Shown here piece after piece: positions 41,607 to 50,882 of a stretch of DNA of 64,000 nucleotides. The notes beneath the pieces were generated by a model that ran no database searches, had not been told where the DNA came from, and was given only the letters and a program-made list of their open reading frames with translations. Positions within the stretch are counted from its first letter, which is position 1; the number at the start of each line of letters is the position of its first letter. The DNA comes from 630D-37 sp037478835. Its GTDB lineage: Bacteria > Chloroflexota > Anaerolineae > Anaerolineales > Villigracilaceae. Position numbers and translations under genes: made by a program. The DNA is taken from assembly GCA_037478835.1 (NCBI GenBank), contig JBBFLV010000007.1, positions 75,442 to 139,441 on the forward strand, in the 5' to 3' direction.

Positions 41607-43007
41607 TTATCCTTTCGCCAGACGTTCTGCCTTCTCGCGAGCCTCGTCAATCGTACCGACCATCATGAAAGCCTGTTCGGGCAGGTCATCGCATTTGCCA
41701 TCCAGGATTTCGCGGAAGCCGCGCACGGTCTCATGGAGCGGCACATAGCGCCCCGGAATGCCGGTGAAGCGCTCGGCGACGAAGAAGGGCTGAGAGAAGA
41801 AGCGCTCGATCTTGCGGGCGCGAGAGACGATCAACTTGTCATCTTCGCTCAGTTCATCCACGCCCAGGATGGCGATAATATCCTGCAGGTCCTTATAGCG
41901 TTGCAGCACGCGCTGCACCTCGCGCGCCGTGGTGTAGTGTTCCTCGCCGACAATGTTCGGGTCGAGGATACGGCTGGTCGAAGCCAGTGGATCTACGGCC
42001 GGGTAGATACCCTTTTCGGCGATCGAGCGTTCCAAGGCGATGGTCGCATCCAGGTGGGTAAAGGTCGCCACCGGCGCCGGATCGGAATAGTCATCGGCCG
42101 GCACGTAGACTGCCTGCATCGAGGTAATCGAACCTTTACGGGTAGAAGTAATGCGCTCCTGGAGCTCGCCCATTTCGGTCGCCAGCGTGGGCTGATAACC
42201 AACGGCGGAGGGCATACGTCCGAGAAGCGCCGAGACTTCGGAACCGGACATGGAGAAACGGAAAATATTGTCAATGAAGAGGAGCACATCGCGCCCTTGA
42301 TCGCGGAAATATTCCGCCATCGAAAGCGCGGTCAACGCGACGCGCAGACGGACGCCCGGCGGCTCGTTCATCTGGCCGTAGACCATCACCGTGTCCTTCA
42401 TCACGCCCGATTCGAGCATTTCGCGGTATAGCTGCGTCCCTTCGCGGGTGCGTTCTCCTACGCCGGCGAAGACCGAGTTCCCCTTATGCACCGTGGCGAT
42501 CGAGCGGATGAGCTCCATGATGATCACGGTCTTCCCTACGCCGGCACCACCGAAGATGCCCGTCTTTCCACCGCGGGTGAAGGGGGCGATCAAGTCGATG
42601 ACTTTGATGCCCGTCTCAAACACTTCGACGCGCGTGGACTGTTCGGAGAAAGGCGGCGCCGGACGGTGAATGGGGTAGCGCTGTTTTGCCTCCACGGGAC
42701 CGCGTTCGTCAATGGGGCGCCCCAGCACGTTAAAGACGCGCCCCAGCGTTTCGGGTCCCACCGGCACCATGATCGGCGCTCCGGTCGCATAGGCCGGCAC
42801 ACCCCGCTGCAGGCCATCGGTGGAATCCATCGCAACGGTGCGCACCCAGTTATTTCCCAGGTGTTTCTGTACCTCCAAAACCAGCGGCGGCTGTCCGGGC
42901 CGCTCGATTTCGACTGCTTCATAGATTTCCGGGATTTCCCCTTCCGGGAACTCCACATCCACTACGTTACCAAGAATTTGTACAACCCGGCCGGTTGCTT
43001 TCGCCAT
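41607..43007 (-). CDS. atpD: F-type ATP synthase beta subunit
   Basis: A 466-residue catalytic subunit. Walker A GGAGVGKTVIIMELI, catalytic GERTREG, DNIFRFSMSGSEVSALLGRMPSAVGYQPTL and the DELSED loop are all intact. Its length is standard. It makes ATP in the alpha3beta3 hexamer on the cytoplasmic face of the membrane. Confidence 0.98.
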   Translation of the reverse strand: MAKATGRVVQILGNVVDVEFPEGEIPEIYEAVEIERPGQPPLVLEVQKHLGNNWVRTVAMDSTDGLQRGVPAYATGAPIMVPVGPETLGRVFNVLGRPIDERGPVEAKQRYPIHRPAPPFSEQSTRVEVFETGIKVIDLIAPFTRGGKTGIFGGAGVGKTVIIMELIRSIATVHKGNSVFAGVGERTREGTQLYREMLESGVMKDTVMVYGQMNEPPGVRLRVALTALSMAEYFRDQGRDVLLFIDNIFRFSMSGSEVSALLGRMPSAVGYQPTLATEMGELQERITSTRKGSITSMQAVYVPADDYSDPAPVATFTHLDATIALERSIAEKGIYPAVDPLASTSRILDPNIVGEEHYTTAREVQRVLQRYKDLQDIIAILGVDELSEDDKLIVSRARKIERFFSQPFFVAERFTGIPGRYVPLHETVRGFREILDGKCDDLPEQAFMMVGTIDEAREKAERLAKG

Positions 43008-43046
43008 ATTCTGCCTCCAGAAATCTTGAGAATCCTTTTTTGCAAA

Positions 43047-43943
43047 TCAGGATGCACTGCGAGCGAGTGCTTCCGCACCGCCCACAATATCCAGCATATC
43101 ACTGGTGATGCCCTGCTGACGCGCCTTGTTATATTCGAGCTGCAATTCGGCGGCCAGTTCGAGGGCATTATCCGTCGCATTGCGCATGGCCACCATGCGG
43201 GCAGCGTGTTCGCTTGCCAGCCCTTCGAGGATGGCCTGGTAAATCTGCAAGGCCGTAAAGCGCGGCACAATCTCGTTCAAGATCTCGCCTTCTTCCGGCT
43301 CGTAAATATAGGCCGCCGGCACTTTACGGGTCGTCTCGAAAGTTTCTACCCGTTCCTCGGGTCGCGAGATTTCCAACGGGAGCAACTTTTTCACCCGCAC
43401 TTCCTGCTTCATCATGTTGACAAAATCGGTATACACCAGCCAGACCTCATCGGCGTTGCCCTTGAGGAACTCATCCACCACCAGCCGTCCGATGGCCGAA
43501 ACATCGGCAAAGGTGGGCGCCGCCGGCAGGTTGCTGAAATCGGCAACGATCTTGCGCCGTCGGCGCAGGAGCATATCCCGCCCTTTGCGACCGACGACCA
43601 CGTAATCCACCGGCAACGGATACTCGGCAAATTGACGCATCACGAAACGCACGATATTCGTGTTGTAAGCGCCTGCCAGGCCGCGATCCCCGCTGATCAC
43701 CACCACCAGCGCCCGTTTGGGGTTGGGACGAGAGGTCAACAAGGGATGGAGACTTTCGCGTCCGGGCTGTCCGGCCAGATGGGTGAGCACCTGCCAGGCC
43801 TTGGTAGCATAGGGACGGGTGGCCAACAGCGCGGCCATCGCCTTGCGCACCTTGCTGGCGCTGACCGCCTCCAGCGCACGCGTCACTTGGGCGATATTTT
43901 TTACGCTCCGGATGCGGAGCCGCATTTCACGTGCAGATGCCAT
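43047..43943 (-). CDS. atpG: F-type ATP synthase gamma subunit
   Basis: A 298-residue rotor shaft. The N-terminal coiled-coil MASAREMRLRIRSVKNIAQVTRAL, DRGLAGAYNTNIVR and C-terminal ARMVAMRNATDNALEL...LQLEYNKARQQGITSDMLDIVGGAEAL are typical. It is 25 nt after atpA. Confidence 0.97.
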   Translation of the reverse strand: MASAREMRLRIRSVKNIAQVTRALEAVSASKVRKAMAALLATRPYATKAWQVLTHLAGQPGRESLHPLLTSRPNPKRALVVVISGDRGLAGAYNTNIVRFVMRQFAEYPLPVDYVVVGRKGRDMLLRRRRKIVADFSNLPAAPTFADVSAIGRLVVDEFLKGNADEVWLVYTDFVNMMKQEVRVKKLLPLEISRPEERVETFETTRKVPAAYIYEPEEGEILNEIVPRFTALQIYQAILEGLASEHAARMVAMRNATDNALELAAELQLEYNKARQQGITSDMLDIVGGAEALARSAS

Positions 43944-43968
43944 AGGATGCCTCCATCGGCAACGATAT

Positions 43969-45633
43969 TTAGGCCTGCCAGGTCTTCTTGAAAGTCTCCA
44001 GAGCCTGGATCAGTCGCTGGCGCGTCTCATCGGTGATCAGTTTCTTTTCGGCAATATCCTTCCCGATCTCCGGATAAGAAGTGTGCAGGAACTCCAGCAG
44101 GTCGCTTTCCCAACGGCGCATTTTTTCCACGGGCACGTGATCGGCGTAACCGTTCGTACCGGCGAAGATCACCATCACCTGATCTTCCAGCGCCATCGGT
44201 TGATATTGCGGCTGCTTGAGGATCTCTTGCATTCGCTGACCGCGCTGGAGTTGCGCCTGGGTCGCCTTGTCCAAGTCCGAACCGAACTGAGCAAAGGCGG
44301 CCAGTTCGCGATAGGCGGCCATATCCAAGCGCAGGCGCGCTGCCACCTGCTTCATTGCCTTGGTCTGCGCATCACCACCCACGCGCGAGACCGAAATACC
44401 TACGTTGATCGCCGGGCGAATACCGGCATTGAACAGGTTGCTCTCCAGGTAAATCTGACCATCGGTAATGGAGATCACGTTCGTCGGAATGTAAGCAGAG
44501 ACGTCGCCCAAGAGCGTTTCGATGATCGGCAAAGCAGTCAGCGAGCCCCCGCTCCCCTTGACTTTGACGATCTTGTAGTCATCGGCATTCGGCATGGCCT
44601 TGCGCGCCGCTTCCGCATCGTGTTTGGAAAGCGGACCGCCGTAGACTTTCCCATCTACACCGTCCTTTTCTTCGGCCAGCGGATGGGGGTAATCTTTGGG
44701 GACGATCACGTATTTATCGGCCAGGCGCGCGGCGCGCTCCAGCAAGCGCGAGTGCAGGTAGAAGACATCACCGGGATAAGCCTCGCGCCCCGGTGGGCGG
44801 CGCAGCAGCAACGAGACCTGACGATAGGCCCAGGCATGCTTGGAAAGATCGTCGTAAACGACCAGCGCATCCCGTCCGGTTTCCATAAATTCTTCGCCGA
44901 TGGCGCAACCGGCATAGGGAGCGATATACTGCAACGCGGCTGGATCGTCCGCCGAAGCGACGACCACGATGGTATGCTCCATCGCTCCGTAGCGTTCTAG
45001 CAAGGCAACGGTACGGGCAATCGCCGCCTTCTTTTGACCGATCGCCACGTAGATGCAGATCAGGTCTTTCCCTTTCTGGTTGATGATCGTATCGATGGCA
45101 ATCGCCGTCTTTCCCGTTTGGCGGTCGCCGATGATCAACTCACGCTGACCGCGCCCGATCGGGATCATGGCATCGATGGCCTTGATGCCCGTCTGCACCG
45201 GCGTATCTACGTCCTGACGATAGACAACACCCGGCGCAATGCGTTCGATCGGACGGTAACCGGAGAAGCGGATCGGCCCTTTGCCATCCAGTGGTTCACC
45301 CAGCGGGTTGATCACCCGCCCGATCAGCCCATCCCCGACCGGCACCGAAGCAATGCGTCCGGTGGTGTAGACGGCCATGCCTTCGGTGATGCCGGCATAT
45401 TCGCCCATCACAATCACACCCACCGTATCTTTTTCCAGGTTGAACGCAATGCCCATCACGCCGTTGGCGAATTGCACCAGCTCTTGCGAACGGACATTCG
45501 CCAGTCCACGCACGCGTGCGATGCCATCGCCGGCCTCGATCACCGTTCCCACGTCGCGCAAACCAATTTCCGGTTGATAGGCCTCAATCTGTTGCTGCAG
45601 TTCTTGAGTGATCTGTTTTACAAGGTCTGTCAT
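43969..45633 (-). CDS. atpA: F-type ATP synthase alpha subunit (with an inserted segment)
   Basis: A 554-residue regulatory subunit, about 40 residues longer than most. Walker A GDRQTGKTAIAID, RQVSLLLRRPPGREAYPGDVFY and PTNVISITDGQIYLE are conserved. The extra length is a segment at ~306-357 (YVIVPKDYPHP through DDYKIVKVKGSG) just before GSLTALPIIETL. It is the first gene of this F1-only operon; atpH, atpF, atpE and atpB are not upstream, where they usually are, so Fo and delta must be encoded elsewhere. A promoter lies upstream at 45689-45717. Confidence 0.97.
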   Translation of the reverse strand: MTDLVKQITQELQQQIEAYQPEIGLRDVGTVIEAGDGIARVRGLANVRSQELVQFANGVMGIAFNLEKDTVGVIVMGEYAGITEGMAVYTTGRIASVPVGDGLIGRVINPLGEPLDGKGPIRFSGYRPIERIAPGVVYRQDVDTPVQTGIKAIDAMIPIGRGQRELIIGDRQTGKTAIAIDTIINQKGKDLICIYVAIGQKKAAIARTVALLERYGAMEHTIVVVASADDPAALQYIAPYAGCAIGEEFMETGRDALVVYDDLSKHAWAYRQVSLLLRRPPGREAYPGDVFYLHSRLLERAARLADKYVIVPKDYPHPLAEEKDGVDGKVYGGPLSKHDAEAARKAMPNADDYKIVKVKGSGGSLTALPIIETLLGDVSAYIPTNVISITDGQIYLESNLFNAGIRPAINVGISVSRVGGDAQTKAMKQVAARLRLDMAAYRELAAFAQFGSDLDKATQAQLQRGQRMQEILKQPQYQPMALEDQVMVIFAGTNGYADHVPVEKMRRWESDLLEFLHTSYPEIGKDIAEKKLITDETRQRLIQALETFKKTWQA

Positions 45634-45688
45634 GTTGCCTCCAGGCCAGAAGATACAATCGTTACCAAGAATGTTACAGAATGCACTA

Positions 45689-45717
45689 ATGATACCCGAA
45701 AGAAAAGAGATTGTCTA
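45689..45717 (-). promoter_or_regulatory. Sigma-A promoter of the atpAGDC-mreB operon
   Basis: TAGACA, a 17-nt spacer and TATCAT (each five of six consensus bases). The -35 overlaps the mazG stop codon; the ATG of atpA is ~56 nt downstream. Confidence 0.7.
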
Positions 45718-47178
45718 CCGTGTTCGTTTTTCGATTTCTTTTGCCTGTTGCCAGAGGTCATCCATCTCCTGCAGGGAAAGATCGGCAAGAGAGACCCCGC
45801 GGCGGCGGGCCTCCTGCTCGATATAAGCAAAGCGCTGACGGAAGCGGACGTTTGCTTTCCGAAGCGCCGATTCGGCATCAATGCCCTTCCAACGTGCCAG
45901 GTTAACCAGCGCAAAAAGCAAATCGCCGAACTCTTCGCCCAGGCGCGGCCCATCCTCGGCATGGCGCAGTTCTTGGATCTCTTCCCAAATTTTCTCCACC
46001 ACCCCATCGATCTGCGGCCAATCGAAGCCCACACGTGCGGCACGCGCCTGGTATTCCTGTGCCTGGGTCAAGGCCGGCAGCGCCTGCGGCACCCCATCCA
46101 ATAGGCCACGTTCTGCTTCTCCGTTGATGGCCCGTTCTTCGGCCTTGAACTTTTCCCAGTTTGCCAGCACTTCCTGTTCGTTGGCCACCTTGAGATCGCC
46201 GAAAACATGGGGATGGCGCCGGATGATCTTGCGATAAATGCCCTGGATGACCTGGTTGATGTTAAATTCGCCCTCTTCCATGGCAATTTGCGCCTGTAAC
46301 ACGATCTGCAGGAGCAGATCGCCCAGTTCCTCCCGCAGGGCCTCCATGTTTTCGGCATCAATCGCCTCGAGCACCTCATAGGCTTCTTGCAAAAGATGGG
46401 TGCGAAGGGATTGGTGCGTCTGCTGGCGGTCCCATGGGCAGCCTTCCGGCGCACGCAGATGAGCGACGATCTCCTGGAAGGCCTCGAACGAGGTGCCTTC
46501 TTCAAGGGGTGGAACATAGAGCGAGGTCAGTAGCCCAATGGAAGGCCGGCGATCGATCTCATAGAGCGGCAACGCCTCCACCTTTTCCGCAGAGGTGCCG
46601 GCAGCATGGACGAGGTAAACCAGGTGCTCATCGGGGTAAATGGTATTGAGGGTGGTTTTGACCTCGGCGGCCACGCGTCGTGAGTAGATTTGAGCCACCA
46701 AAATGGGCACATCGGGGGGGAGTGGTGGAATATGCGCATCGCTCAGCAGGAGCGCATCCACCAGATACAAGCGCGGATAAGGATCGAGTTGCAGGGCGGC
46801 GAAGGTCGGCTCCAGGAAAGACATGCCGCTCACAATACGGAGCGGCATGCCCGATTCTTTTGCACGTTTCGCCAACAAAGGGCAGGTGGCCTCGGCAACA
46901 AACGGATGACCGGGCACGGCATAAATCACCCCTTCCGGGCGTTGGGCCAGCTCCCACACCTTTTCGACGATGCGCTGATAGACTTCCTCAAAACGCTCCG
47001 CTTCCTCGTAGTAAGCATCAAAGGAATGGATGGTGAGCGAGGGAGGGAGCGCCTCCAACACAGGATGTTGGCGGGTGCGCACCCAAAGCTCAGAAGCCTG
47101 CGCAAGCACATCGCGTGCCTCGCAGGTCAGCTGATGCGGATGGCCTGGGCCCAATCCCAGCAGGGTAAGCCCCGACAT
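45715..47178 (-). CDS. mazG: MazG nucleotide pyrophosphohydrolase fused to a tetrapyrrole-methylase-like domain
   Basis: A 487-residue two-domain protein like B. subtilis YabN. The N-terminal ~220 residues are a tetrapyrrole (corrin/porphyrin) methylase fold: LTLLGLGPGHPHQLT, AVPGHPFVAEAT. The remainder holds two MazG units: CPWDRQQTHQSLRTHLLQEAYEVLEAID with EELGDLL, and EEFGDLLFALVNLARW, the acidic ExxED-like motifs that bind Mg and NTPs. It hydrolyses non-canonical or excess NTPs. The methylase domain's role in such fusions is not known. It starts 3 nt after rpsI and ends the ribosomal run. Confidence 0.94.
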   Translation of the reverse strand: MSGLTLLGLGPGHPHQLTCEARDVLAQASELWVRTRQHPVLEALPPSLTIHSFDAYYEEAERFEEVYQRIVEKVWELAQRPEGVIYAVPGHPFVAEATCPLLAKRAKESGMPLRIVSGMSFLEPTFAALQLDPYPRLYLVDALLLSDAHIPPLPPDVPILVAQIYSRRVAAEVKTTLNTIYPDEHLVYLVHAAGTSAEKVEALPLYEIDRRPSIGLLTSLYVPPLEEGTSFEAFQEIVAHLRAPEGCPWDRQQTHQSLRTHLLQEAYEVLEAIDAENMEALREELGDLLLQIVLQAQIAMEEGEFNINQVIQGIYRKIIRRHPHVFGDLKVANEQEVLANWEKFKAEERAINGEAERGLLDGVPQALPALTQAQEYQARAARVGFDWPQIDGVVEKIWEEIQELRHAEDGPRLGEEFGDLLFALVNLARWKGIDAESALRKANVRFRQRFAYIEQEARRRGVSLADLSLQEMDDLWQQAKEIEKRTR

Positions 47179-47181
47179 CTT

Positions 47182-47577
47182 CTAGCGCTTGGTATAGGTA
47201 GGTGCCTTGCGAGCGCGCTTGAGGCCGGGTTTCTTGCGTTCTTTGACGCGCGGATCGCGGGTAAGCAGGCCGTGTTTGCGCAGGATAGGGCGCCATTCAG
47301 GGTTCATTTTCACCAGCGCCCGCGCCAGCCCCAGCTTCACAGCCCCGGTTTGACCGCTCACACCACCGCCCTTCACCTGGACGGTGACATCCAGGCGCGC
47401 TAGGTCCTGTCCGACGACAGCCAACGGCGTGAGCACTTCCTGCAAATCGCCAAAACGAGTGAAGTAGGCCGGCGCCTCTTTATCGTTGACGATGAAGCGA
47501 CCACTGCCGCTCATGATGCGCACGCGCGCCGTGCTTTCTTTCCTACGACCGACACCTTCGTAATATTGAACGGACAT
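47182..47577 (-). CDS. rpsI: Ribosomal protein uS9
   Basis: A 131-residue small-subunit protein. YYEGVGRRKESTARVRI, VKGGGVSGQTGAVKLGLARAL and the C-terminal AGLKR-like RKKPGLKRARKAPTYTKR, whose tail reaches the P-site tRNA, are diagnostic. It follows rplM by 18 nt, the usual pairing. Confidence 0.98.
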   Translation of the reverse strand: MSVQYYEGVGRRKESTARVRIMSGSGRFIVNDKEAPAYFTRFGDLQEVLTPLAVVGQDLARLDVTVQVKGGGVSGQTGAVKLGLARALVKMNPEWRPILRKHGLLTRDPRVKERKKPGLKRARKAPTYTKR

Positions 47578-47595
47578 CGTCTCTCTTTCCTCTTG

Positions 47596-48045
47596 TTATG
47601 ATTCCAGGGGTTCAGGATTTTGAGCCTGGTGCGGGTGCTCGCTACCGCTATAAATCTTGAGGCGCTTCAAAAGCTTGCGCCCCATGCGATTGTGCGGCAG
47701 CATCCCCCACACCGCAGCACGCAACACCCGATCGGGATGCTTCTGCAGCTGATCGCGCAGGGAAATTGCCTTCAAACCGCCGGGATAATTCGAGTGGTGA
47801 TAATAGATCTTGGTGTCTAGCTTAGAACGCGTGCGGGTGCCGGTGACGGTCACCTTTCCCGCGTTGAGCACGATGACATAATCACCCATATCCACACCCG
47901 GCGTGAAGGTGGGTTTATGTTTTCCCAGCAACACCGCCGCGATCTTACTCGCCAGGCGGCCCAGGTTCTGGCCGGTGGCATCCACCACATACCACTTGGA
48001 CTGGATTTCGCTTTCTTTCGGATAGTATGTCTTTTGCACGGTCAT
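47596..48045 (-). CDS. rplM: Ribosomal protein uL13
   Basis: A 149-residue large-subunit assembly protein. WYVVDATGQNLGRLASKIA, HKPTFTPGVDMGDYVIVLNA and MLPHNRMGRKLLKRLKIY are conserved. The ATG at 48045 overlaps the truA stop by 4 nt (ATGA); the longer open frame upstream is inside truA and is rejected. Confidence 0.98.
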   Translation of the reverse strand: MTVQKTYYPKESEIQSKWYVVDATGQNLGRLASKIAAVLLGKHKPTFTPGVDMGDYVIVLNAGKVTVTGTRTRSKLDTKIYYHHSNYPGGLKAISLRDQLQKHPDRVLRAAVWGMLPHNRMGRKLLKRLKIYSGSEHPHQAQNPEPLES

Positions 48046-48803
48046 CTCTCCAATTCCTGCGGAGTCTCGATTGAATATTTTACTTCCATAAGCATTAACC
48101 CTTGCGGCGGCGCCAATCCTGCCGGCAACGCCAAGCCTCTCTCCAGCGCTTCTTTTACTTGCGCCGATGAAAAACGTCCCTGGGCCACAGCCACCTGCAC
48201 ATAAACCAGCCGGCGCACCATGCGATAGAGAAAAGCATCGGCTTCTATTTGAAAATGCCACTCATCGCCCAGATTTTGCCAGGTGGCCGAAAACACGGTC
48301 CGCACGGTGTGACCTTCGGCACGGGGCGGGGAACCGAAGGCACGAAAATCATGGCGACCAGGCCAGAGCCGAGCAAGAGCCTGTAATTGCTCTCCATCCA
48401 CTTCCGGCCAAACCCTCCAGGCATAGCGTTCACGGAACGGATCGCGCAACGGCTGGAGGAAAAGACGATAACGATAGCAACGCGCCACGGCATCATAGCG
48501 CGGGTGAAAGTCCGCAGGGACCATTTCCACCCGGCGCACCACCATATCCGAGGGCAGGTTGGCATTCAACGCTTGCTGCAAGGCCTGCAAGGAGTGCGAC
48601 CATTCCCAATCGAAAGCCGCAACCTGTCCCCAGGCATGGACGCCACTATCGGTGCGGCCGGCCAGAAGGATGGAACGCCCATTCCAACCCAGGCGCCGTA
48701 AGGCCTGTTCCAGCTCGCCTTGCACCGTGCGACGTCCTTGCTGGCGCTGACTGCCGGCGAAGTGCGTGCCGTCGTAAGCAAGGGTCAATTTGTAACGTGC
48801 CAC
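48042..48803 (-). CDS. truA: tRNA pseudouridine synthase A
   Basis: A 253-residue enzyme that converts U38-40 of tRNA anticodon arms to pseudouridine. YDGTHFAGSQRQ, the catalytic ILLAGRTDSGVHAWGQVAAF (Asp in GRTDSGVHA) and FLYRMVRRLVYV are TruA motifs. Between rplQ and rplM, a common location. Confidence 0.97.
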   Translation of the reverse strand: MARYKLTLAYDGTHFAGSQRQQGRRTVQGELEQALRRLGWNGRSILLAGRTDSGVHAWGQVAAFDWEWSHSLQALQQALNANLPSDMVVRRVEMVPADFHPRYDAVARCYRYRLFLQPLRDPFRERYAWRVWPEVDGEQLQALARLWPGRHDFRAFGSPPRAEGHTVRTVFSATWQNLGDEWHFQIEADAFLYRMVRRLVYVQVAVAQGRFSSAQVKEALERGLALPAGLAPPQGLMLMEVKYSIETPQELER

Positions 48804-48815
48804 AGAGTTGTGCGC

Positions 48816-49193
48816 TTACTCTTCGACCAACTCCAGGATTACCATTTCGGCAGAATCACCCTGGCGCGGTCCGAGCTTGATCATACGCGTATATCCACCG
48901 GTACGGCCGGCAAAACGTGGAGCGATTTCGTTGAAAAGGCGCGAGAGGATATGATTATCGCCCAGGCGTGCCGCGGCCAGACGACGCGCGGCGACTTGCT
49001 TTGCCGGTTCGGCCTGAGCACTCTTTGTCGCCAACGTAATCAGGCGCTCCACCTCACCACGGATAGCCATTGCCTTCGCCCGTGTGGTGCGAATGCGTTC
49101 GTGGGTTAAAAGTTGTTTGATCAGATTGCGGCGCAACGCAATGCGCGCCCCTTTGCTACGACCTAATTTATATCCAGCTACTCGATGACGCAT
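48816..49193 (-). CDS. rplQ: Ribosomal protein bL17
   Basis: A 125-residue large-subunit protein. RKGLGRS-like MRHRVAGYKLGRSKGARIALRRNL, LLTHERIRTTRAKA and GYTRMIKLGPRQGDSAEMVILELV are diagnostic. It is the last alpha-operon gene, 5 nt after rpoA. Confidence 0.97.
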   Translation of the reverse strand: MRHRVAGYKLGRSKGARIALRRNLIKQLLTHERIRTTRAKAMAIRGEVERLITLATKSAQAEPAKQVAARRLAAARLGDNHILSRLFNEIAPRFAGRTGGYTRMIKLGPRQGDSAEMVILELVEE

Positions 49194-49198
49194 GTTTC

Positions 49199-50164
49199 CT
49201 ACTCCGAAATCGAATCATCTTTGAGAAAGCCTTTTTCGCGCATCTTCTGGCGCAATTCCTCCATGCTCTTCTCGCCGAAATTGCGAATGGAGGAGACTGC
49301 CTGTTCGCCCTTTTGCAGCAGCTCAAGCACATCGCCCACGGTCGAAATGCCGGTGCGCTTGAGCGAGTTATAGACGCGCACCGAAAGATCGAGCGCTTCG
49401 ATCGGCGTATCTGCCACCTCACTGCTGAGACGCACCACAGGGGCCTCATGCAGGGTGGGAACAAACGATAAGGATTCCTCGGATATGCCGGCGATCAGGC
49501 GCAAATGCTCGATCAAGATCACGGCTGCCGAGCTGAGGGCACGCTCCGGAGAGATCGTCCCATCCGTCCAGATCTCCATGATCAACTTATCGTAGTTCGT
49601 GCTCTGACCGACGCGCGCCGAAGTGACTTCCCAATTCACCTTTTTGACCGGGCTGAAGATCGCATCCACGGGCAACTCACCGATCGGCAGGGTGCCGCTG
49701 CGCTCCTCCGCCGGTGAATAGCCGCGCCCGCGCTCCACCACAAAATCGATGGTCAAAAAAGATTTCGGGTCGTCCACGGTAAAGAGATAAAGTTCTGGAT
49801 TGACGATCTCCACTTCCGGAGGAGCGATAATATCCGCCGCCGTCACCGTTCCTTCGCCGCGCACCTCCAAAAACATGCGTGCGCTATCGGCGCCGTTCAG
49901 TTTTAGGCGCAGCTGCTTGATTTGCAGGATCACTTGCATCACATCTTCGCGCACGCCGGGAATATCGGTAAACTCGTGCAAGATATCCGAGATGCGGATA
50001 GATGTGACCGCCGCTCCCTCTAACGAAGAGAGCAAGACGCGTCGCAGGGAATTGCCCAGCGTAACGCCATAACCGCGCTCCAACGGGCTGATGACAAACT
50101 TTCCATAATTGCGGGTCTCGGCCTCGCGTTCAATTTTCGGCATGACCATGTTTGCAACCGTCAC
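49199..50164 (-). CDS. rpoA: RNA polymerase alpha subunit
   Basis: A 321-residue subunit that dimerises and nucleates polymerase assembly. N-terminal domain: GKFVISPLERGYGVTLGNSLRRVLLSSLEGAAVTSI; C-terminal domain (~250-321): LDLSVRVYNSLKRTGISTVGDVLELLQKGEQAV, the DNA- and activator-contacting helices. The start is GTG at 50164 with GAGGTG before it. Confidence 0.98.
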   Translation of the reverse strand: MTVANMVMPKIEREAETRNYGKFVISPLERGYGVTLGNSLRRVLLSSLEGAAVTSIRISDILHEFTDIPGVREDVMQVILQIKQLRLKLNGADSARMFLEVRGEGTVTAADIIAPPEVEIVNPELYLFTVDDPKSFLTIDFVVERGRGYSPAEERSGTLPIGELPVDAIFSPVKKVNWEVTSARVGQSTNYDKLIMEIWTDGTISPERALSSAAVILIEHLRLIAGISEESLSFVPTLHEAPVVRLSSEVADTPIEALDLSVRVYNSLKRTGISTVGDVLELLQKGEQAVSSIRNFGEKSMEELRQKMREKGFLKDDSISE

Positions 50165-50216
50165 GGCTCACCTCTCTTTTCCAAAATGCCTCGGGAAAAA
50201 CCGAGACCGACTATCA

Positions 50217-50858
50217 TTACCGTGAGTAGTACTCGACGATGAGCTGCTCATTCAGATTCCCGTCGATTTCGGCGCGTTCAGGCATGCGCAACACGGTAGC
50301 ACTCAGGGTCTTCAGGTCACGCTGTAACCATCCCGGAACCGAACGCTTCTCGGCCTGTTCGGGCAATTCTTTGAAGTAAGTAAGTTTGCGAGAGCCCTCG
50401 CGCACCGTGATCACATCCCCTTCCTTGAGCAACATCGAGGGGACATCCGTGCGGCGGCCGTTGACCAGGAAATGACCATGAGTCACCAACAGGCGAGCCT
50501 GGGCGCGACTGCTGGCAAAACCGAGACGGTAGACCACGTTATCCAATCGCGATTCAAGGATCTGCAGCAGGTTCAAGCCGGTCAAGCCGCGTCGCTTCAA
50601 CGCCTCTTCATAGTAGCGGCGGAATTGACGTTCCATAATGCCATAGACTCGGCGCGCCTTCTGCTTGGCACGCAACTGACGCAGGTAGTCCGATTCGCGA
50701 CCGGTGGCAGAACGCGCTGCAGAGCGGCCATGAACACCAGGAGCATAGCTTCGGCGTTCAAAGGCGCATTTGGGGGTGAAACAGCGCTCACCCTTCAGAT
50801 AAAGCTTTTCGCCTTCCCGCCGACAAAGTCTACAAACTGGTCCAAGATATTTTGCCAT
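50217..50858 (-). CDS. rpsD: Ribosomal protein uS4
   Basis: A 213-residue 16S-nucleating protein. CRLCRREGEKLYLKGERCFTPKC gives a Cys4 zinc site (Cys9, 12, 26, 31); the S4 RNA-binding domain is LESRLDNVVYRLGFASSRAQARLLV. Operon position rpsK-rpsD-rpoA is standard. Confidence 0.98.
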   Translation of the reverse strand: MAKYLGPVCRLCRREGEKLYLKGERCFTPKCAFERRSYAPGVHGRSAARSATGRESDYLRQLRAKQKARRVYGIMERQFRRYYEEALKRRGLTGLNLLQILESRLDNVVYRLGFASSRAQARLLVTHGHFLVNGRRTDVPSMLLKEGDVITVREGSRKLTYFKELPEQAEKRSVPGWLQRDLKTLSATVLRMPERAEIDGNLNEQLIVEYYSR

Positions 50859-50882
50859 AGAAAATCAACCTCTCCAACTGAA

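Noticed and set aside
42486..43991. A 501-codon plus-strand open frame opposite atpD and atpG
   Set aside because: Antisense to conserved ATP synthase genes, His/Arg-rich, no domain.
47596..48261. Longer rplM start at 48261
   Set aside because: The added 72 codons lie in another frame of truA; the ATG at 48045 is the conserved start with a 4-nt overlap.
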